From contig NZ_QRBB01000002.1 of assembly GCF_003363135.1 (NCBI RefSeq), positions 1 through 64,000 on the forward strand: a stretch of DNA of 64,000 bases. Direction: 5' to 3'. Made by a program: the position numbers and the translations under genes. The stretch's first letter is position 1. Each line of letters opens with the position of its first letter. Below, one piece after another: positions 26,774 through 35,986 of this stretch. Under the pieces are notes generated by a model, which saw only the letters and a program-made list of their open reading frames with translations, had not been told where the DNA came from and ran no database searches. Source of the stretch: Alteriqipengyuania lutimaris. GTDB taxonomy: Bacteria > Pseudomonadota > Alphaproteobacteria > Sphingomonadales > Sphingomonadaceae.

Positions 26774-26904
26774 TCAGTTGCCCTTTCACATTCACGCTGC
26801 GCGCAGGCAATTCGACGCAAAACAGACTTCTCACGGTCGAATTCGTTAGGTGCCGAGCGTATCGACGGCCCGCATGATACCGTGGGGGAAGCATGGGCAT
26901 ATAT

Positions 26905-27322
26905 TCAACCCGAACGCCTCGGTGAATGCACGAAAGTCCTTTTATACGCGAAACCGAACGCGCTCTGGGAAGAATAGCCGACTTGGCGGGCGACCCGCTC
27001 GACACTGGCATGGGTCTGATCAAGCAGCCGCCGCGCAAGCATCATGCGCCACCGCCGACGGTAATCGAGCGGCGGTCGGCCGACACGGCACGGAAAACGT
27101 TCCGAAATCGCCGAACGCGACATGCCGACTGCAGACGCAAGGAGCGGATCGATCCCATCGCCACGACGTATGTGCGTAGAGAAGTCGGAGCGCGTTTCCC
27201 GTTTGGCGATCTCCCAGCGTGCCGATCGATCCAAGACAGAGCAATCCCGCCGTCGCAATGAAGGCGCGGCCCCCTTCGATCAACAGCAGTTCGGGTGGGG
27301 CCACTTGCGAACTGAGGATCAT
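26905..27322 (-). pseudogene. Broken AraC-family regulator
   Basis: Two minus-strand frames together resemble one AraC regulator. The segment 27322-27190 carries an N-domain tail (APPELLLIE, then a region like the IGRALRLIH helix). The segment from about 27170 to 26905, in another frame, carries the DNA-binding domain (GMSRSAISERF, RRWRMMLARRLLD, VARQVGYSSQSAFGFAYKR). At least one frameshift separates them, and the N-terminal half is missing. It is a relic. Confidence 0.6.
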
Positions 27323-27372
27323 CGGTTAACACGTTACGGTTCGCAATCAGGGCAGGCATCCACAACTACACC

Positions 27373-27642
27373 GTGTCGCTCCGCGCCGTAGTCAAGGGCC
27401 AGGTCGAGGTAATCGAGATCGCCCCGCCGGCGCTCCGCACAACGCTGACCCTTGGCCAGGAGAACAACGGGCGCTTCATGGAGCCCGAGCTGTTCGTCGA
27501 CCAGGTGATGGAGCTGCTGCAGCGCGACCCGACGCCGGCCGAGGTGCTGGTCGAGGAAGTCGACTCCATGCGCCGCGCCGAGATGGAAGATCGCTTCGAG
27601 GAGACTGTTGCCAAGATCAATCTCTTCCTCGCCAACCGCTGA
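27373..27642 (+). pseudogene. 3' fragment of a short-chain dehydrogenase gene (DltE-like)
   Basis: The 89 residues correspond to the C-terminal third of DltE-type short-chain dehydrogenases: VEVIEIAPPALRTTL, FMEPELFVDQVMELL, then a VEEVDSMRRAE segment. The Rossmann and catalytic parts are absent. It stands head to head with the broken AraC gene, so the pair looks like a decayed regulator-reductase module. The remaining gap to 27891 shows no gene. Confidence 0.6.
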
Positions 27643-27891
27643 TCGAGGGTCTTGGCGCGCGCGCCTGCCCCGCCCCTTCCATCCGGCGCGCGTCCGTTCC
27701 CTCCGCCCGGCGATCCGCAATGTGAGCCGGCGGGCTGGCCAATTTGGGATTGAAGCGGGAACACAGACTTCGTCTGTGACGACCTGCCTCCCGAGAATTC
27801 TGTCTGAACACGGCGTGATAGTCAGACGTTGACTGTTTCGCTCTTGGGGCGGATGAGGGCTGTCACTGCCTTATCGTTCCTCAGGTGAAAC

Positions 27892-28785
27892 ATGGATCTC
27901 GTCGCGCTCGCCGATTTCAATCTCGTCGCTCGCCATGGCGGTTTCAGCAAGGCCGCGCGCGAGGCCAACCGGCCCAAGGCCACCCTGTCGCGCCGCGTCG
28001 CGGAGTTCGAGGCCGCGTTGGGTCTGCGCCTGTTCGAGCGCGGCGGCCGTGAGCTAAAGCTCACCGAGGAAGGTCGTGCGCTCCACGAGCGCAGCGCGAA
28101 GCTGCTGACCGATCTCGACGAGACCGTAACCGCGATCGCGTCGGGCGGCGATACGCCGCGCGGTCACATGAAGATCAGCGCACCGCTGCTGTTCTGCCAG
28201 ATCGCGATGGGCGAGGTCGCCGCGCGCTTCGCCGCCGCCTACCCGGATGTTCAGCTCGAGATCGTGACAGAGGACCGGGCGGTGAACATGGTTGAGGAGG
28301 GGGTCGATCTCGTCCTCCGGATCAACCCCAGTGCCGACGACAACCTCATCGGCCGCGTGGTCCTGCGCGATTACCAGGTCGTCGTCGCGCCGCCGGGTCT
28401 CAAGCGGCCGTCCGGACGCAAGAGCGTGCCAGCGATCGTGCGCAGCACCGATTGGAAGCAGACGAGCTGGCGTGTGCGTCATGGCGGGGAAGGTATCGAG
28501 ACAGTGGCGATCGAACCGATTCTTTCGCTGTCTTCGCTGGTCATGGTTCGCGACGCGTTGCGCGATGCGCAAGCGGCGGCTGCGCTACCCTATTCTCTCG
28601 TCCACAACGAGGTCGAGCGCGGCAATCTCGTGATGTGGGGCGAGCTCGATATTCCGGGCACCGAACTGTGGGCGCTCTATCCCTCGCGGCGACTGTTGAG
28701 TTCGCGTGTGTCGGCATTCCTCGATCACCTCAAGGCGACCTTTCCGACCGGTTCGGCGGACGATCTGGCGGCTTTCATTCGCTAG
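27892..28785 (+). CDS. LysR-family transcriptional regulator
   Basis: The 297-residue regulator has an N-terminal winged HTH (residues 3-60; ARHGGFSKAAREANRPKATL, then LGLRLFERGGRELKLTEEG) and a C-terminal LysR substrate-binding domain. The target is probably the alpha/beta-hydrolase gene that follows 116 bases downstream on the same strand. A truncated close relative lies at 32.2-32.5 kb. The effector is unknown. Confidence 0.87.
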   Translation: MDLVALADFNLVARHGGFSKAAREANRPKATLSRRVAEFEAALGLRLFERGGRELKLTEEGRALHERSAKLLTDLDETVTAIASGGDTPRGHMKISAPLLFCQIAMGEVAARFAAAYPDVQLEIVTEDRAVNMVEEGVDLVLRINPSADDNLIGRVVLRDYQVVVAPPGLKRPSGRKSVPAIVRSTDWKQTSWRVRHGGEGIETVAIEPILSLSSLVMVRDALRDAQAAAALPYSLVHNEVERGNLVMWGELDIPGTELWALYPSRRLLSSRVSAFLDHLKATFPTGSADDLAAFIR

Positions 28786-28901
28786 GACAATAGGGGTCAA
28801 ATTCGTCTCGCTGATGGGACGGTGCGTTCAGAACGATGCTCTGCCGCCCGGTATGGCGGAACGCTAGGTTGCTGGCAGTAACCAAGCGAAGGATTTTACA
28901 C

Positions 28902-29807
28902 ATGAGCATTATCAATCACGAAGAGGCTTTCCGCGACCGCGCCGCCATGCTGGCAATGCGCGCCATGATCGCCGTATCGGGCAGCTTCTCGATCGAGCCG
29001 GGTGCTCGCGAAGCCTACGACCAGCTGATTGCGCGGACGAAGATCGCCGAGGATGTCGAGACCGCGCAGGATCAGGTCGGCGGTGTCAGTGGATGGTGGG
29101 TCACGCCTGCCGGAACGCGGATCGAGGACGGTGCCATCCTCTACGTGCATGGCGGCGGCTATGTTCTTGGCAGCGCCGAGGCCTATCGCGGGCTCGCCAG
29201 CCAGATCGCCACGCGCGCCGGGCGCCCGGTCTTCGTCGTCGACTACGCGCTTGCGCCGGAGAACCCCTTCCCTGCCGCCTATGACGACGTCAGCAACGCC
29301 TATGTCGCGCTTGCCGACATGACCGGCGGCAAAGTCGCCCTGATGGGGGATTCCGCGGGCGGCGGCGCGGTGCTTTCGGTCGCGATGAACCGTGCCGAGG
29401 GTATCCCTGCGCCGGTCGCCTTAGTCGCCTACTCGCCGTGGGTGGATCCCGCGCTTGAGGGCGAGAGTGTCCAGACCCGAGGCGATGTCGACCCGATCCT
29501 CAACGAGGAGACGCTTTCCGGCGCGGCGCGCCAGTATCTGGCAGGGGCCGATCCGCGCGATCCGCGCGTGAACGCGCTGAAGGGCGACTTCGGGAAGCTG
29601 CCGCCGGTGCGGATCGATGTCGGCGACGACGAGATCCTGCTCGACGATGCTCTGCGCTTCGAAGCCCTTGCAGGCGAAGCCGGACGGCAGGTCGAGACGC
29701 ATGTCTGGAAGGGCATGATCCATGTCTTTCCGGCCAATGTCGGCATGCTGAAGGCGTCGGGCCAAGCGCTCGACGGGACCGCCGAGTTCCTGAAGCGTCA
29801 CTTCTGA
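28902..29807 (+). CDS. Alpha/beta-hydrolase, hormone-sensitive-lipase-like esterase
   Basis: This 301-residue cytoplasmic esterase has the HSL family blocks: oxyanion motif YVHGGGYVLGS, nucleophile elbow MGDSAGGGAVL, acid in DVGDDEILLDD and His in GMIHVFP. It acts on short acyl or acetyl esters. The ATG at 28902 follows GAAGGA. The earlier in-frame start at 28836 has no ribosome-binding site. No signal peptide is visible. Confidence 0.85.
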   Translation: MSIINHEEAFRDRAAMLAMRAMIAVSGSFSIEPGAREAYDQLIARTKIAEDVETAQDQVGGVSGWWVTPAGTRIEDGAILYVHGGGYVLGSAEAYRGLASQIATRAGRPVFVVDYALAPENPFPAAYDDVSNAYVALADMTGGKVALMGDSAGGGAVLSVAMNRAEGIPAPVALVAYSPWVDPALEGESVQTRGDVDPILNEETLSGAARQYLAGADPRDPRVNALKGDFGKLPPVRIDVGDDEILLDDALRFEALAGEAGRQVETHVWKGMIHVFPANVGMLKASGQALDGTAEFLKRHF

Positions 29808-29869
29808 AGCGAGATGTGTATTACCCGCGTCTTCTCCGCCTTCGAGCGGTAGAAGGTGCGGGTTCGGCC

Positions 29870-30115
29870 TTATGTGCGAGGCGCCGGACAGACTTCTGGC
29901 GGGCCGTGCGCAACCGCGAGCAATGGTTCGGGATAGGGCGCACGCATCGCGCTGGGCCGCTTTGCGAACATGGCGTACCGCTCCGCGAGCGCATCGCACT
30001 CAGGGGAGATCGGGACACCGTACAGCCCATCCGCAAATTGCAGCGGCGCCATCGCGACATAGTCCGACGGGATTGCACCCGTCGGGCACGGACCGCCGGC
30101 CCGGTGCCGGCGGCC
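29870..30115 (-). pseudogene. Unidentified C-terminal gene fragment
   Basis: An open minus-strand frame reads PTGAIPSDYVAMAPLQFADG and continues to a stop at 29870. It looks protein-like and not like noise, but has no plausible start or complete domain, and I do not recognise the family. It sits between the esterase and the SDR gene and may be the end of a gene truncated by rearrangement. Confidence 0.25.
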
Positions 30116-30125
30116 CTTGCTTCCA

Positions 30126-30884
30126 CTACCAGGGATAGGTCTCTTTGGCCGACCCCGTGAAGGTACCGGTTGGATCTTCGCTGCTGAGAGCGACCCGGAC
30201 GGCTTCGGCGGCGCCCTGTTCGACGGTCTCGGTGCCCTCGTAATTGTTGAGCGCGGTGCTGGTGAAGCCGGGCGTTACCGCGTTGACCTTGATGCCTTCG
30301 TCTTCGAGATCGATCGCAAATGCCACGGTGATGGCATTAAGCGCGGTCTTCGATGCGGCGTAGCCGGGGTTGAAGGTCGCCCGGTAGGGATTGGGGGTGG
30401 AATTGATGGTGAGCGAGCCGAGGCTGCTCGACACGTTGACGATACGGGCGGCTTGCGACTTGCGCAGCAGCGGCACGAAGGCCTGGGTTACTGCCAGCAC
30501 GCCGAAGACATTGGTCTCCCAGATGGTCCGCACCTCGTCCACGGAGATAAGCGTCGCCCGAGAGCGCTGAATGTAGTGCTCCATGGTCTCGCTTTCCTGC
30601 CCGTTGGCGCGGGAGATCGCGGCATTGTTGATGAGGATGTCGAGGCGGCCGAACTGATCTTCGACCTGTGCGACGGCGGCATCGATCGAAGCCTGATCCG
30701 TCACGTCGAGCTGGATCGGATGGACATTTCCAGAGAGGCCTTGCGCGGCCTTCTGGCCACGTTCGAGGTTGCGCGAGGCGAGCAGCACGGTGAGGCCGTT
30801 GGCAGCGAGATCGGTAGCGATCTGAAGTCCGATGCCTTGATTGGCGCCGGTGACGAGGGCGATGCGGGTGTTCTCGGTCATCAT
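30126..30884 (-). CDS. Short-chain dehydrogenase/reductase
   Basis: The 252-residue protein is a classical SDR: TGANQGIG cofactor motif, NNAAISRA, catalytic Ser in NVSSSLGS and Tyr-Lys in YAASK. The family uses NADP(H) for carbonyl reduction, and resembles plant-type carbonyl reductases in the SSLGSL and NPYRATFNPGYAASK region. It is divergent from an AraC regulator whose start is 94 bases away, so it is probably that regulator's target. Substrate unknown. Confidence 0.85.
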   Translation of the reverse strand: MMTENTRIALVTGANQGIGLQIATDLAANGLTVLLASRNLERGQKAAQGLSGNVHPIQLDVTDQASIDAAVAQVEDQFGRLDILINNAAISRANGQESETMEHYIQRSRATLISVDEVRTIWETNVFGVLAVTQAFVPLLRKSQAARIVNVSSSLGSLTINSTPNPYRATFNPGYAASKTALNAITVAFAIDLEDEGIKVNAVTPGFTSTALNNYEGTETVEQGAAEAVRVALSSEDPTGTFTGSAKETYPW

Positions 30885-30977
30885 GTGATCCTGTTGTTGT
30901 TGGACGAACAGGACATGGTCACTGGCTTCTGGACGTCCTATATTTCAACGTCCAAGAAAATTTCGCATGAGTCCAGA

Positions 30978-31925
30978 ATGACAGATCCCCTAGCGCAAAT
31001 CGTCGGCCTGCTGCGGCCAGGCGCCCCATTCTCGAAATGCGTCACCGGATCGGGCCCATGGCGCGTCAGGCGGACGCAATCGCCCAACCCCTATTATGTC
31101 GCGGTGCTCGACGGGAGCTTGCGCTATTGGGACCGAAAAAGCGGGGAGGTCGCGGTCAATGCGGGCGATTTCATTCTCATCCCTTCCGCACAGAACTTCA
31201 TGATGTGGAGTGCCGTGCCCAGCAGCGACAACGACCTGGTGACAGATCCGGTCATTCTGCCCGGAGGCGGCTATCGCGTTGGCCGCATTGACGGCCCGAT
31301 CGATATGCGGGCGCTGGTTGGCTACTGCATCTTCCAGTCCGACGATGCGGCCTTGCTGTCGTCGCTGCTGCCTGAACTGGTGGTCGTGCGGGAAGAGCAT
31401 CGCCTCACCATGCTGATGCAATTGCTGGGCGAAGAGGCTGTCGATAGTAAACCGGGACGCGAAGTGGTGTTGCGGCACTTGCTGGAGGTCCTGCTGATCG
31501 AGGCGATGCGGTCGGCCGCGGAGCTCGGCGACGACCCGGGATTGCTGCGCGCCTTGTCGGACGAGCGGCTGAGCGCGGCCATTCGGGCCATGCACGCAGA
31601 ACCCGGGCGCGGCTGGACAGTGGTGGAACTGGCGCGCGAGGCGGCTCTGTCGAGATCGGGCTTTCACGACCGATTCCAGAGCGCAGTAGGGATGGCGCCG
31701 ATGGAATACCTGACGGCATGGCGGCTGACGTTGGCGAAGAACCTCTTGCGCAAGCGGGAGCGGAGCGTGAGCGCAATTGCCCGGGAAGTGGGCTACAGCT
31801 CGGCAAGCACCTTTAGCGTAGCCTTCACGCGTAGCGTAGGCATGTCCCCGGCGCGTTACGCGCGCCAAGCGGACGCGTCATCGTCAGGCATGGCGGCAGA
31901 GGAATTCGAAGGCGCCATCGCCTGA
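30978..31925 (+). CDS. AraC-family regulator with cupin-like N-terminal domain
   Basis: The 315-residue protein has an N-terminal cupin-type effector domain (VAVLDGSLRYW, NAGDFILIPSAQ) and a C-terminal double HTH (residues about 200-295; AREAALSRSGFHDRFQ, LTAWRLTLAKNLL, IAREVGYSSASTFSVAFTR). The ATG at 30978 is used. Open frame upstream to 30117 is antisense to the neighbouring SDR. The divergent arrangement with that SDR is typical for autoregulated AraC-reductase pairs. Confidence 0.87.
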   Translation: MTDPLAQIVGLLRPGAPFSKCVTGSGPWRVRRTQSPNPYYVAVLDGSLRYWDRKSGEVAVNAGDFILIPSAQNFMMWSAVPSSDNDLVTDPVILPGGGYRVGRIDGPIDMRALVGYCIFQSDDAALLSSLLPELVVVREEHRLTMLMQLLGEEAVDSKPGREVVLRHLLEVLLIEAMRSAAELGDDPGLLRALSDERLSAAIRAMHAEPGRGWTVVELAREAALSRSGFHDRFQSAVGMAPMEYLTAWRLTLAKNLLRKRERSVSAIAREVGYSSASTFSVAFTRSVGMSPARYARQADASSSGMAAEEFEGAIA

Positions 31926-32104
31926 CGAGACTTGCACTCTGCATGGCGATTTGGAGCACCTTGGCACGCGCGGAACGCCGGGTGCCCAAGGTCCAACTTC
32001 ATAAGGTTCCGTGGGTCGTCCGAAGACTACATCGCTCGTGGTCATCGTGACCGATCATATCCGACCGCGCCAGAAGGCGTCCGACCATCACGGACAAAAC
32101 GGAT

Positions 32105-32512
32105 TCATCTATTACGCCTGGCTGGCCTACGATTGGAAGCACCTCGTGCTGGCACGTCCTTCTTATAGGCGCGCCAAGCGAAACCAGTTTCCGCTTCAAG
32201 ACAGGTGACGGTCTGCGAAAACAGCAGCGGCGCGCTGATCCGCAACGTTCCACGGGGCTGGTCGCCGCCCGATGCCATGGACCGGGTCGTCTCCTCCACC
32301 TCGGCCAGCAACGCGCCCGCGCGTTCAGACAGGGTCTGCCCCTCCTCGGTCAGCTTCAGGTCGCGCCGCCCGCGTTGGAACAAGCGTAGGTCGAGGCTCG
32401 CCTCCAGTTCGGCCACGCGCCGCGACAGCGTTGCCTTGGGGCAGTTCGCAGCACGGGCGGCTTTGCCGAAGCCCCCATGTCGCGCGACCAGTGTAAAGTC
32501 GGCAAGTGCCAT
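32105..32512 (-). pseudogene. Truncated LysR-family regulator
   Basis: The first about 100 residues match a LysR HTH and linker and are close to the intact regulator at 27892-28785 (ARHGGFGKAARAANCPKATL, LKLTEEGQTLSERA, RGTLRISAPLLFSQ). After about position 32210 similarity stops and the frame runs into unrelated sequence, so the whole effector domain is missing. It faces the NmrA-like gene, which it may once have controlled. The adjacent stretch 31926-32104 shows no gene. Confidence 0.65.
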
Positions 32513-32628
32513 CAAATCTATAAGTGTTCCATCTGTGAGACGGTGCGTCTCGATTGCGCGACTAGTGGACCGCATATGGATCGGTCACTTTCTCCTCGTC
32601 AACAACGCAAATCCGAGGAGACACTATC

Positions 32629-33492
32629 GTGACCATTCTTGTTACCGGAGCCACCGGCCGCGTCGGCCGCCATGTCGTCGATCAACTGGTGCAGCGTGGC
32701 GCACCCGTTCGCGTGCTGACCCGCGATCCCGCGAGGGCCGACTTCCCAGAGCGCGTAGAGGTGGCCGGGGGCGACCTGCTCGATCTCGATGCACTGCGTT
32801 CGGCCATGTCGGGCGTATCGACGCTGTTTCTGCTCAACGCCGTTACCGGCGACGAGTTTACGCAAGCGCTCGTCGCGCTGAACGTCGCCCGGGAGATGGG
32901 GATCGACCGGATCGTCTATCTCTCGGTCTTCGATGCCGAGGGCGCCGTGAACGTGCCGCACTTTGCGGTGAAGCGCGGGGCGGAGCGGATGTTGGAGCAG
33001 ATGGGTTTCGGCGCCACGATCCTGCGACCGACCTATTTCATCGACAACGAGGTTATGGTGAAGGACGTGATCGCAAACCACGGCGTCTATCCGATGCCGA
33101 TCGGTAGCAAGGGCGTCGCCATGGTCGATGCCCGCGACATTGCCGAAATCGCGGCGATCGAACTGGTTCGCCGCCACGAAGCGGATGGCCCGTTGCCGAT
33201 CGAGACGATCAACGTGGTCGGCCCCGAAACCCTGACCGGCGAAGGCGTTGCCGCCATCTGGTCCGACGTCCTGGGCCGTCCGATCGCCTATGGCGGGGAC
33301 GATCCCAGCGGGTTCGAGGAGAATATGGCCGGCTTCATGCCGGCCTGGCAGGCATATGAAATGCGCCTGATGGCCGAGCGTTACGTAAGTCACGGGATGA
33401 TCCCCGAGCGCGGCGATACTGACCGCCTGACCGCAATCCTCGGCCGCTCCCTGCATAATTATCGTGAGACCGCCGAAGCGCTGGCGGCCTGA
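32629..33492 (+). CDS. NmrA-like NAD(P)-binding protein
   Basis: This is a 287-residue atypical short-chain dehydrogenase with VTGATGRVGRHVVDQL at the N terminus and the extended NmrA/SDR substrate region (ILRPTYFIDNEVM, VDARDIAEIAA). Relatives act as redox sensors or as quinone/ketone reductases such as QorB. The start is a GTG preceded by GAGGAGA. The next SDR begins 29 bases downstream, so the two are likely co-transcribed. Confidence 0.85.
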   Translation: MTILVTGATGRVGRHVVDQLVQRGAPVRVLTRDPARADFPERVEVAGGDLLDLDALRSAMSGVSTLFLLNAVTGDEFTQALVALNVAREMGIDRIVYLSVFDAEGAVNVPHFAVKRGAERMLEQMGFGATILRPTYFIDNEVMVKDVIANHGVYPMPIGSKGVAMVDARDIAEIAAIELVRRHEADGPLPIETINVVGPETLTGEGVAAIWSDVLGRPIAYGGDDPSGFEENMAGFMPAWQAYEMRLMAERYVSHGMIPERGDTDRLTAILGRSLHNYRETAEALAA

Positions 33493-33521
33493 CCCCCCGA
33501 GACCAATTGAAAGGAATCCCA

Positions 33522-34268
33522 ATGTCCACGATACTCATCACCGGTTGTTCGTCAGGCTTCGGCCTGGCGAGCGCCACCCTCTTCGCAAATCGCGGTTGGA
33601 ACGTTGTCGCCACGATGCGCGAACCACGCGAGAATGTTCTGCCGCCATCCGACCGCACCCGGGTGGTCACGCTCGACGTCACCGATCCGCAGAGTATTGC
33701 GCAGGCGGTCGACGCGGCGGGACCGATCGATGCACTGGTCAACAATGCCGGGATCGGATTGCTCGGTGCCGTAGAAGGCACGCCGATCCCGGTCGCGCGC
33801 GAGCTGTTCGAAACGAACACGTTGGGGACGATCGCGATGACGCAGGCCGTCCTGCCACAGATGCGGGAGCGCGGGGGCGGTGCGATCGTGAACGTCACCT
33901 CCTCGGTGACCTACGCCCCGCTGCCGCTGCTTTCCATCTACACTGCGAGCAAGGCGGCAGTGAATGCGTGGAGCGAGAGCGTTGCGATCGAGCTGGAACC
34001 CTTCGGCATTCGCATTCGCACCGTTCTACCGGGCCGTGCACCGGGCACCAGCTTCACCGCCAATGCGAGCGACCGCATGGATGGGGCCATTCCCGAACCC
34101 TACGCCCCGCTTGCCGAACGCGTCTTCGCAGGATGGCAGTCCGACACCGGGCCAGTCACATCGGCCGATGATGTCGCGGAAGCGGTGTGGCTAGCTGTTA
34201 CCGATAATCGTGCGTCAACCCATATACCTGCGGGTGCGGACGCTATAGCGCTAGCGCAAGCCCGTTGA
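33522..34268 (+). CDS. Short-chain dehydrogenase/reductase
   Basis: The 248-residue SDR has TGCSSGFG at the cofactor site, NNAGIG, the Ser in NVTSSVTY and the YTASK catalytic pair. The GCSSGFG variant is common in SDRs annotated as oxidoreductases of lipophilic ketones. AAAGGA precedes the ATG at 33522. It forms an operon with the NmrA-like gene. Substrate not deducible. Confidence 0.85.
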   Translation: MSTILITGCSSGFGLASATLFANRGWNVVATMREPRENVLPPSDRTRVVTLDVTDPQSIAQAVDAAGPIDALVNNAGIGLLGAVEGTPIPVARELFETNTLGTIAMTQAVLPQMRERGGGAIVNVTSSVTYAPLPLLSIYTASKAAVNAWSESVAIELEPFGIRIRTVLPGRAPGTSFTANASDRMDGAIPEPYAPLAERVFAGWQSDTGPVTSADDVAEAVWLAVTDNRASTHIPAGADAIALAQAR

Positions 34269-34275
34269 CAAAAGT

Positions 34276-34310
34276 GCTGGCGACCGGTGCAGCCGCCAGC
34301 AAGTTTCTTT
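34276..34310 (+). terminator. Candidate intrinsic terminator
   Basis: A 7-bp stem (GCTGGCG / CGCCAGC, 34276-34300) with an 11-base loop lies just after the SDR stop and is followed by AAGTTTCTTT. The T run is interrupted, so strength is uncertain. The rest of the gap to 34550 holds no clear gene. Confidence 0.45.
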
Positions 34311-34550
34311 GCACTCAACAGCTTGGAAGGGGTCAGTTCTTCAATCTGTTCGCGGACACTTCAATTCGTTTGGATTGTAGAAGCTCTTACCGTCCTGGGC
34401 AATTATTGGGCCGTATGCAGACAGTCCGCTAATGGCTGAAATTTGTGAACAGCTGCCATTCCGCTCACGCCCCTATCTCGACCGTCCGACCTCGCCGGGC
34501 AGATGCCCCAAAGCGGCCGACCGAGGGTCCACGGCCGACCGCCCATTTAG

Positions 34551-35183
34551 TCAGATTTCAGTGCGCTCTGCTAGAAGAAGGGCGTCTTCGACATCGACGC
34601 CGAGATAGCGGACCGTGTTTTCGATCTTCGTGTGACCCAGCAGAATCTGGATCGCACGAATGTTGCCGGTTGCCCGATAAATCATCGCGGCTTTTGTCCG
34701 CCGAAGCGAGTGCGTTCCGTATTCGGACTTTCGAAGACCGATCGCAGTCACCCATTCATCGACGAGGCGGGCATACTGGCGCGTGCTCATATGCCCGGCA
34801 TGATCGACCCTGCTAGGGAAGAGGTAATCGCCTGTCGAACCACCCCGTCGTTCCAGCCAAGCTAATAACGTCGCTCGCACATCGGCGGTGAGTTCGAACT
34901 GTACTGGTCTATTGGTCTTCTGCTGGATGACGGTCGCGCGATTGCGGATGTCACAGCCGGCGACGACGTCGCCAATCTTGATCTTCACCAAATCGCAGCC
35001 GCGCAGCTTACTGTCGATGGCGAGATCGAAGAGCGCCCTATCCCTCAACCGGCCTTCTCGATCGAGGTGAAAGCGGATCGCCCATATCTGTTTTTGCGTT
35101 AGCGGACGCTTGGTCCCGACATTTTTGCCAGCGTTCCAAGCCACGCGTCTCTGCGTGGCATGATCAAATCGTGAGTATCCCAT
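34551..35183 (-). CDS. Stand-alone tyrosine recombinase
   Basis: The 210-residue protein is a compact phage-integrase-family recombinase, close in size to FimB/FimE. All catalytic positions are visible: Arg in SKLRGCDLVKI, Lys in QQKTNRPV, HSLRR, His in LLGHTK, and the Tyr nucleophile in NTVRYLG. It lacks a long N-terminal arm-binding domain. It lies 104 bases downstream of kdpE inside the island. No inverted repeats that it might switch were recognised nearby. Confidence 0.85.
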   Translation of the reverse strand: MGYSRFDHATQRRVAWNAGKNVGTKRPLTQKQIWAIRFHLDREGRLRDRALFDLAIDSKLRGCDLVKIKIGDVVAGCDIRNRATVIQQKTNRPVQFELTADVRATLLAWLERRGGSTGDYLFPSRVDHAGHMSTRQYARLVDEWVTAIGLRKSEYGTHSLRRTKAAMIYRATGNIRAIQILLGHTKIENTVRYLGVDVEDALLLAERTEI

Positions 35184-35287
35184 TGTCTTTCTCCTTGGCC
35201 CTCAATGGCGAAGGGAAGAGCAACCGAAGAATATGAAAATCTCGGCCGTAAGCAGACCACCCGGTGTGCCGCTCACCTCGGATCAAA

Positions 35288-35986
35288 TTAGTCTCGCAAA
35301 CCTTGGGTTACGGCTACGCGATAGCCAACGCCGGGTTCGTTCACGATCAACCTCGGGTTACTCGCATCCTGCTCCATCTTCCGTCGAAGGGACCGGATCG
35401 CGACCCGCAGGTAGTCCAAGTCCTGGCGGTGCGCGGGCCCCCAGACCGTTTCTAGCAGGCTCTCATGCGTGACTACGCGTCCCGGGCGGTCGGCCAGCGC
35501 CCAGAGCAGATTGAACTCGCGCGGCGTCAGTTCGGCTTTCTCGCCCCGTATCGTGACGGCATGCGCCTCGCGGTCGATAGTGCCATCGGCGAATTCCCGC
35601 GAAGCGCTGTCGGCGAGCGGGCCTGCCTTACGCCGCAGCGCGGACCGAACCCGGGCGAGCAACTCCTCGCTGTCGAACGGCTTAGTGACGAAATCATCGG
35701 CACCCAGATCGAGCGCAGCGACTTTCTCTTCGGTGGCGTCGCGCGCGGTCAGGACGATGACCGCGAGGCCCAGCGAGGCAAGCTGCGGGACGATCTCCAG
35801 CCCGTCCCGATCAGGCAGGCCGAGGTCGAGCAGCGCCACCAACGGTGCCGGCTGAGCCTTTGCGAGCCGCAATGCCTCCCCCGCATTCGCCGCCTCGGCA
35901 TGGCTAATGCCGCTGCGGTCGAGCGCGCTGGTGAGCAAACGCCGGATCGCGGGCTCGTCGTCGATGATCAGCACGTCGCTACGCAT
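35288..35986 (-). CDS. kdpE: KdpE response regulator
   Basis: The 232-residue OmpR-type regulator has a receiver domain (DDEPAIRR acidic pocket, phosphoacceptor Asp in LLDLGLPDRDG, Lys in VTKPFDSEELL) and a winged-helix output domain (LTPREFNLLWALADRPGRVV, GVGYRV). It activates kdp transcription when phosphorylated by KdpD. The ATG at 35986 overlaps the kdpD stop by 8 bases. Sequence further upstream in the frame is kdpD antisense phase and is excluded. Confidence 0.93.
   Translation of the reverse strand: MRSDVLIIDDEPAIRRLLTSALDRSGISHAEAANAGEALRLAKAQPAPLVALLDLGLPDRDGLEIVPQLASLGLAVIVLTARDATEEKVAALDLGADDFVTKPFDSEELLARVRSALRRKAGPLADSASREFADGTIDREAHAVTIRGEKAELTPREFNLLWALADRPGRVVTHESLLETVWGPAHRQDLDYLRVAIRSLRRKMEQDASNPRLIVNEPGVGYRVAVTQGLRD

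Noticed and set aside
30117..30977. Upstream extension of the AraC regulator frame
   Set aside because: It lies antisense to the SDR gene. The ATG at 30978 gives a normal AraC protein.
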